Assembly: GCF_013337185.1 (NCBI RefSeq)
Contig: NZ_SWDE01000001.1
Span: 1,488,001-1,552,000, forward strand
DNA length: 64,000 nucleotides
Source of the DNA: Serratia proteamaculans
GTDB taxonomy: Bacteria > Pseudomonadota > Gammaproteobacteria > Enterobacterales > Enterobacteriaceae
Direction of reading: 5' to 3'
Positions 61,274 to 64,000 of this stretch are shown here, in pieces. The position numbers and the translations under genes are program-made. The notes beneath the pieces are model-generated. The model worked only from the letters and a program-made list of their open reading frames with translations, ran no database searches and was not told the origin of the DNA. Position 1 is the stretch's first letter. Every line of letters starts with the position of its first letter.

Positions 61274-62746
61274 TTAAAAGATGGAAATATATTCGCCCAG
61301 CTCGACCTGAATCGACTTAATTTGGGTGTAGTGTTCCAGCGTACCGAGGCCATTCTCGCGGCCAACGCCGGACTGCTTGTAACCGCCGACCGGCATTTCT
61401 GCCGCCGATTCACCCCAGGTATTAATCCAGCAAATGCCGGCTTCCAGTTGATGGATAACCCGGTGGGCACGCGTCAGATCATTAGTGACCACTCCGGCGG
61501 CCAGACCAAAGGTGGTATCGTTGGCACGGCGCACCACTTCTTCTTCACTTTGATAGCTGAGGATGCTCATCACCGGCCCGAAGATCTCTTCACGCACAAT
61601 TTCCATCTCGTCACGGCAATCGGTAAACACCGTCGGGGCCACATAAGCGCCCTTGGCAAATTCACCCTCAGTGACACGCTCACCACCGCACAGCAGACGC
61701 GCGCCGCTGTTCTTGCCGCTTTCGATAAAGCGCAGCACCGACTCCATATGCGCAAAACTGACCAACGGGCCAAAGTTGGTTTGCGGATCGGTAGGGTCTC
61801 CCAGACGGATGCGTTTAACACGTTCAAGGATTTTCGCCTCAAATTGCGCCTGCAACGCTGCGGGAACAAATACGCGGGTGCCGTTGGTACACACCTGGCC
61901 GGAGCTGTAGAAGTTGGCCATCATGGCGATATCAGCGGCGCGATCCAAATCAGCGTCGTCAAAGATAATCAGCGGCGATTTCCCACCCAGTTCCATAGTG
62001 ACTTCTTTCAGCGTCGAGCCGGAGGCGTTAGCCATCACTTTCTTGCCGGTTTTCACCCCGCCGGTGAACGATACCTTGGCGATGCCAGGGTGATCGGTCA
62101 GGTACTGGCCCACTTCTGCGCCGCTGCCGGTGACCACGTTGAATACGCCGTCCGGCAGGCCGGCTTCGGTGTAGATCTCCGCCAGCTTCAGCGCCGTCAA
62201 AGAAGTTACTTCACTGGGTTTGAAGATCATGGCGTTACCTGCCGCCAGTGCAGGAGCCGACTTCCATAAGGCGATTTGAATCGGGTAGTTCCAAGCGCCG
62301 ATACCGGCCACCACACCCAGGGGTTCGCGGCGGGTATAAACAAAGGAGCTATCGCGCAGCGGGATCTGCTGCCCCTCGATGGATGGGATCAGGCCGGCGT
62401 AATACTCCAGCACGTCAGCACCGGTGACAATATCTACCGCCGTGGTTTCCGACATCGCCTTGCCGGTATCCAGCGTTTCCAGCACGGCCAGTTCGTCGTT
62501 ACGTTCGCGCAGGATATCCACTGCACGACGTAAAATGCGAGAACGCGCCATTGCCGTCATCGCCGCCCACACCTTTTGTCCGCTGGCTGCGCTGGCCACC
62601 GCACGGTTGACGTCTTCAGCGCTGGCGGACTGGATTTCGGCAAGCACTTCGCCGTTTGCCGGGTTCACTGCGTTGAAGGTTTTTCCATCGGTACTGTCTA
62701 CATAGGCGCCATTAATATAGAGCTTCTGTAAGCCAAAACGGGACAT
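61274..62746 (-). CDS. betB: Betaine aldehyde dehydrogenase
   Basis: Oxidises betaine aldehyde to glycine betaine, the compatible solute. The 490-residue protein has nucleophile Cys286 in [12 protein letters not shown], general base Glu252 in MELGGKSP, and NAD-binding [20 protein letters not shown] and [10 protein letters not shown]. Length equals the E. coli enzyme. It lies between betI (20 bases upstream) and betA. Confidence 0.97.
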   Translation of the reverse strand: MSRFGLQKLYINGAYVDSTDGKTFNAVNPANGEVLAEIQSASAEDVNRAVASAASGQKVWAAMTAMARSRILRRAVDILRERNDELAVLETLDTGKAMSETTAVDIVTGADVLEYYAGLIPSIEGQQIPLRDSSFVYTRREPLGVVAGIGAWNYPIQIALWKSAPALAAGNAMIFKPSEVTSLTALKLAEIYTEAGLPDGVFNVVTGSGAEVGQYLTDHPGIAKVSFTGGVKTGKKVMANASGSTLKEVTMELGGKSPLIIFDDADLDRAADIAMMANFYSSGQVCTNGTRVFVPAALQAQFEAKILERVKRIRLGDPTDPQTNFGPLVSFAHMESVLRFIESGKNSGARLLCGGERVTEGEFAKGAYVAPTVFTDCRDEMEIVREEIFGPVMSILSYQSEEEVVRRANDTTFGLAAGVVTNDLTRAHRVIHQLEAGICWINTWGESAAEMPVGGYKQSGVGRENGLGTLEHYTQIKSIQVELGEYISIF

Positions 62747-62766
62747 AGGTTCTCCTTGGGTTGTCC

Positions 62767-63363
62767 TCAGGGTGGCGTGTGCCCCCGGAGTTGAAACGTA
62801 ATGTAATCGGTAGTGAGCGCTATCGCCTGCGCCTGGTTAAATGCCGCACCGCGCAACGCGCTGCGCAACCACAGACCGTCGATCAACGCCGCCAGCCCTT
62901 TGGCCGCCAGCCTCGCCTGCGTCTGCGGCAGTACCCGGCTAAATTCGGCGCACAGGTTGGAATACAGACGACGACCATTCACCTGCTGCAGCCGGTTCAA
63001 CTGCGGTTGATGCAGACTGCTGGCCCAAAAGGCCAGCCAGGTTTTCATCGCCGCACTGTTGATCTGGCTGTCGTCAAAGTTGCCGGCGACGATCGCCTGC
63101 AGCCGTGATGCCGGGCTATGGTCGCTCAGCGCCTGTAACCTTAGCTTCACCGCCTCGCCCAGATGGCTAATCAAATAGCGCATCGTGGCTTCCAGCAGGC
63201 CATTCTTATCCTTGAAATAGTGGCTGATGATGCCGTTGGAAACCCCCGCCCGACGCGCTATCTGCGCAATGGTGGCATCGTGCATTCCAACTTCATTGAC
63301 CGCGGCCAGCGTGGCATCTATCAACTGCTGCCTTCTGATCGGCTGCATTCCTACCTTTGGCAT
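62767..63363 (-). CDS. betI: TetR-family repressor BetI
   Basis: A 198-residue choline-responsive repressor of the bet genes. The N-terminus [20 protein letters not shown] and HTH ([20 protein letters not shown]) are typical. It leads the minus-strand betIBA operon and is divergent from betT. A perfect palindrome at 63471-63484 is its likely operator. Confidence 0.95.
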   Translation of the reverse strand: MPKVGMQPIRRQQLIDATLAAVNEVGMHDATIAQIARRAGVSNGIISHYFKDKNGLLEATMRYLISHLGEAVKLRLQALSDHSPASRLQAIVAGNFDDSQINSAAMKTWLAFWASSLHQPQLNRLQQVNGRRLYSNLCAEFSRVLPQTQARLAAKGLAALIDGLWLRSALRGAAFNQAQAIALTTDYITFQLRGHTPP

Positions 63364-63777
63364 AATTCGACTCTCACAAAACCGATTTCGGCCTCATCTC
63401 AGCGGCGGGATTTCACCGTCTTTCCACCTGCTGAACTTGGTCTTCATGGCCACTATTAAACTTTTTTTTGATTGAACGTTCAATAAAAATTGCATATATT
63501 TTATTGCCGATTGGTTACAAATATGTATTTTTCGGTTGTGGAACTGGCTGATTTTTGTGAGGTATTTAACGAATCTGACCAAAATCAGTGTCTGTAAGCG
63601 GTTCCCACCACGAGGCGATTTTCCGCTTCGTTAACAAGCAAAGCGGCAATCTTTGGCAAGCAGAATAGCGATTGCCGCGGCGTTTTTATCCGCACTGTTT
63701 CCGGACAACACCTGTGTGTCGTTCAGGCTGGTGTGTGGGCACGATTTTACTCAGTTGTTAAAAAACAGAGGAAGACG
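63364..63777. other. betI-betT divergent control region
   Basis: This 414-base gene-free region should contain both bet promoters. It holds the palindrome at 63471-63484 and, further right, GCGGCAATC / GATTGCCGC (63643-63651 and 63670-63678), an inverted repeat with an 18-base loop. No other gene or RNA is recognised. Confidence 0.55.
63471..63484. promoter_or_regulatory. Likely BetI operator
   Basis: ATTGAACGTTCAAT is a perfect 14-base palindrome; the symmetry extends imperfectly outward as TTGATTGAACGTTCAATAAA. BetI binds between betT and betI in E. coli; assignment of this particular site is inference. Confidence 0.65.
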
Positions 63778-64000
63778 ATGACAACACGCGAAACCTCCTC
63801 AAAACCGCAAAAGGATGGCCTTAATCCTGTGGTTTTCTTTACCTCGGCAGGGCTGATTTTGGCCTTCTCGCTGATGACCATCTTTTTTACCGATTTCTCC
63901 GGGCGATGGATCACCCGCACCCTGAATTGGGTTTCAACCACCTTTGGCTGGTACTACCTGCTGGCCGCCACCCTGTACATTGTATTTGTGGTGTTTATCG
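63778..64000 (+). CDS. betT: High-affinity choline transporter, N-terminal part (cut by window edge)
   Basis: The plus-strand frame from 63778 runs off the right edge, giving about 74 residues. NPVVFFTSAGLILAFSLMTI is the first helix and the block WVSTTFGWYYLLAATLYIVF the second, both typical of BCCT-family transporters. GAGG lies ahead of the ATG. Its position, divergent from betIBA, identifies BetT, the proton-coupled choline importer that feeds BetA and BetB. Confidence 0.9.
   Translation, partial: MTTRETSSKPQKDGLNPVVFFTSAGLILAFSLMTIFFTDFSGRWITRTLNWVSTTFGWYYLLAATLYIVFVVFI

Noticed and set aside
61265-62269. Long plus-strand open frame opposite betB
   Set aside because: Antisense shadow; betB is complete with catalytic Cys and Glu.

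Overview
The window is a 64-kb stretch of enterobacterial chromosome. Gene content and order follow the Escherichia coli scaffold in several blocks: asmA-dcd-udk, mrp-metG, yohJK-cdd, sanA, mglBAC-galS-yeiB-folE, iaaA-gsiABCD, moeAB and betTIBA. The mix of genes, the coding GC in the mid-50s as judged by eye, and the ERIC repeats point to Serratia or a close relative in the Yersiniaceae. This is inference from content; no database was searched.

Layout. 1-6.2 kb: nucleotide metabolism (dcd, udk), a PAP2 phosphatase, the Fe-S carrier ATPase Mrp and methionyl-tRNA synthetase. 6.4-8.8 kb: an orphan sugar-type periplasmic binding protein followed by an MFS transporter. 8.9-13.9 kb: yohJK, cdd, maeA, sanA. 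13.9-21.1 kb: the galactose/methyl-galactoside operon mglBAC with its repressor galS, then yeiB and folE. 21.4-25.5 kb: an MFS permease and divergent LysR gene, then glutathione-dependent formaldehyde detoxification (frmA, fghA). 25.5-26.3 kb: a small ccdAB toxin-antitoxin cassette flanked by direct repeats of the fghA 3' end, with the toxin gene broken. 26.7-33.2 kb: the gsi glutathione importer and isoaspartyl peptidase. 33.5-37.8 kb: a DUF924 gene, moeA-moeB and the ABC-F gene ybiT. 38.0-40.6 kb: cyanate detoxification (cynR, cynTS). 40.7-43.6 kb: a compact unusual cytochrome P450 translationally coupled to an ABM-type monooxygenase, divergent from an ArsR-like regulator, then a GST. 43.7-50.6 kb: Pho-box-controlled phoA, small and accessory genes, malate:quinone oxidoreductase and a MarA-like regulator. 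50.7-57.5 kb: a complete chaperone-usher fimbrial operon with a divergent EAL phosphodiesterase and LuxR-type regulator. 57.7-59.3 kb: a membrane-anchored glutamate-synthase-like oxidoreductase. 59.4-64.0 kb: the choline-to-glycine-betaine betIBA operon and the start of betT.

Non-coding structure is informative. Three ERIC elements (one with a hairpin-rich internal insertion) lie in the same orientation, each between genes of a minus-strand operon (mglB/mglA, iaaA/gsiA, betB/betA); one supplies the stop codon of iaaA. The mgl and galS promoters share the same CRP plus Gal-operator layout. A Pho box precedes phoA, a perfect 14-bp palindrome lies between betI and betT, and a palindrome with 9-bp arms overlaps the start codon of the ArsR-like gene.

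The items most worth a second look are the repeat-flanked ccdAB cassette with a doubly broken toxin, and the P450 that appears to lack the ExxR and meander segments.
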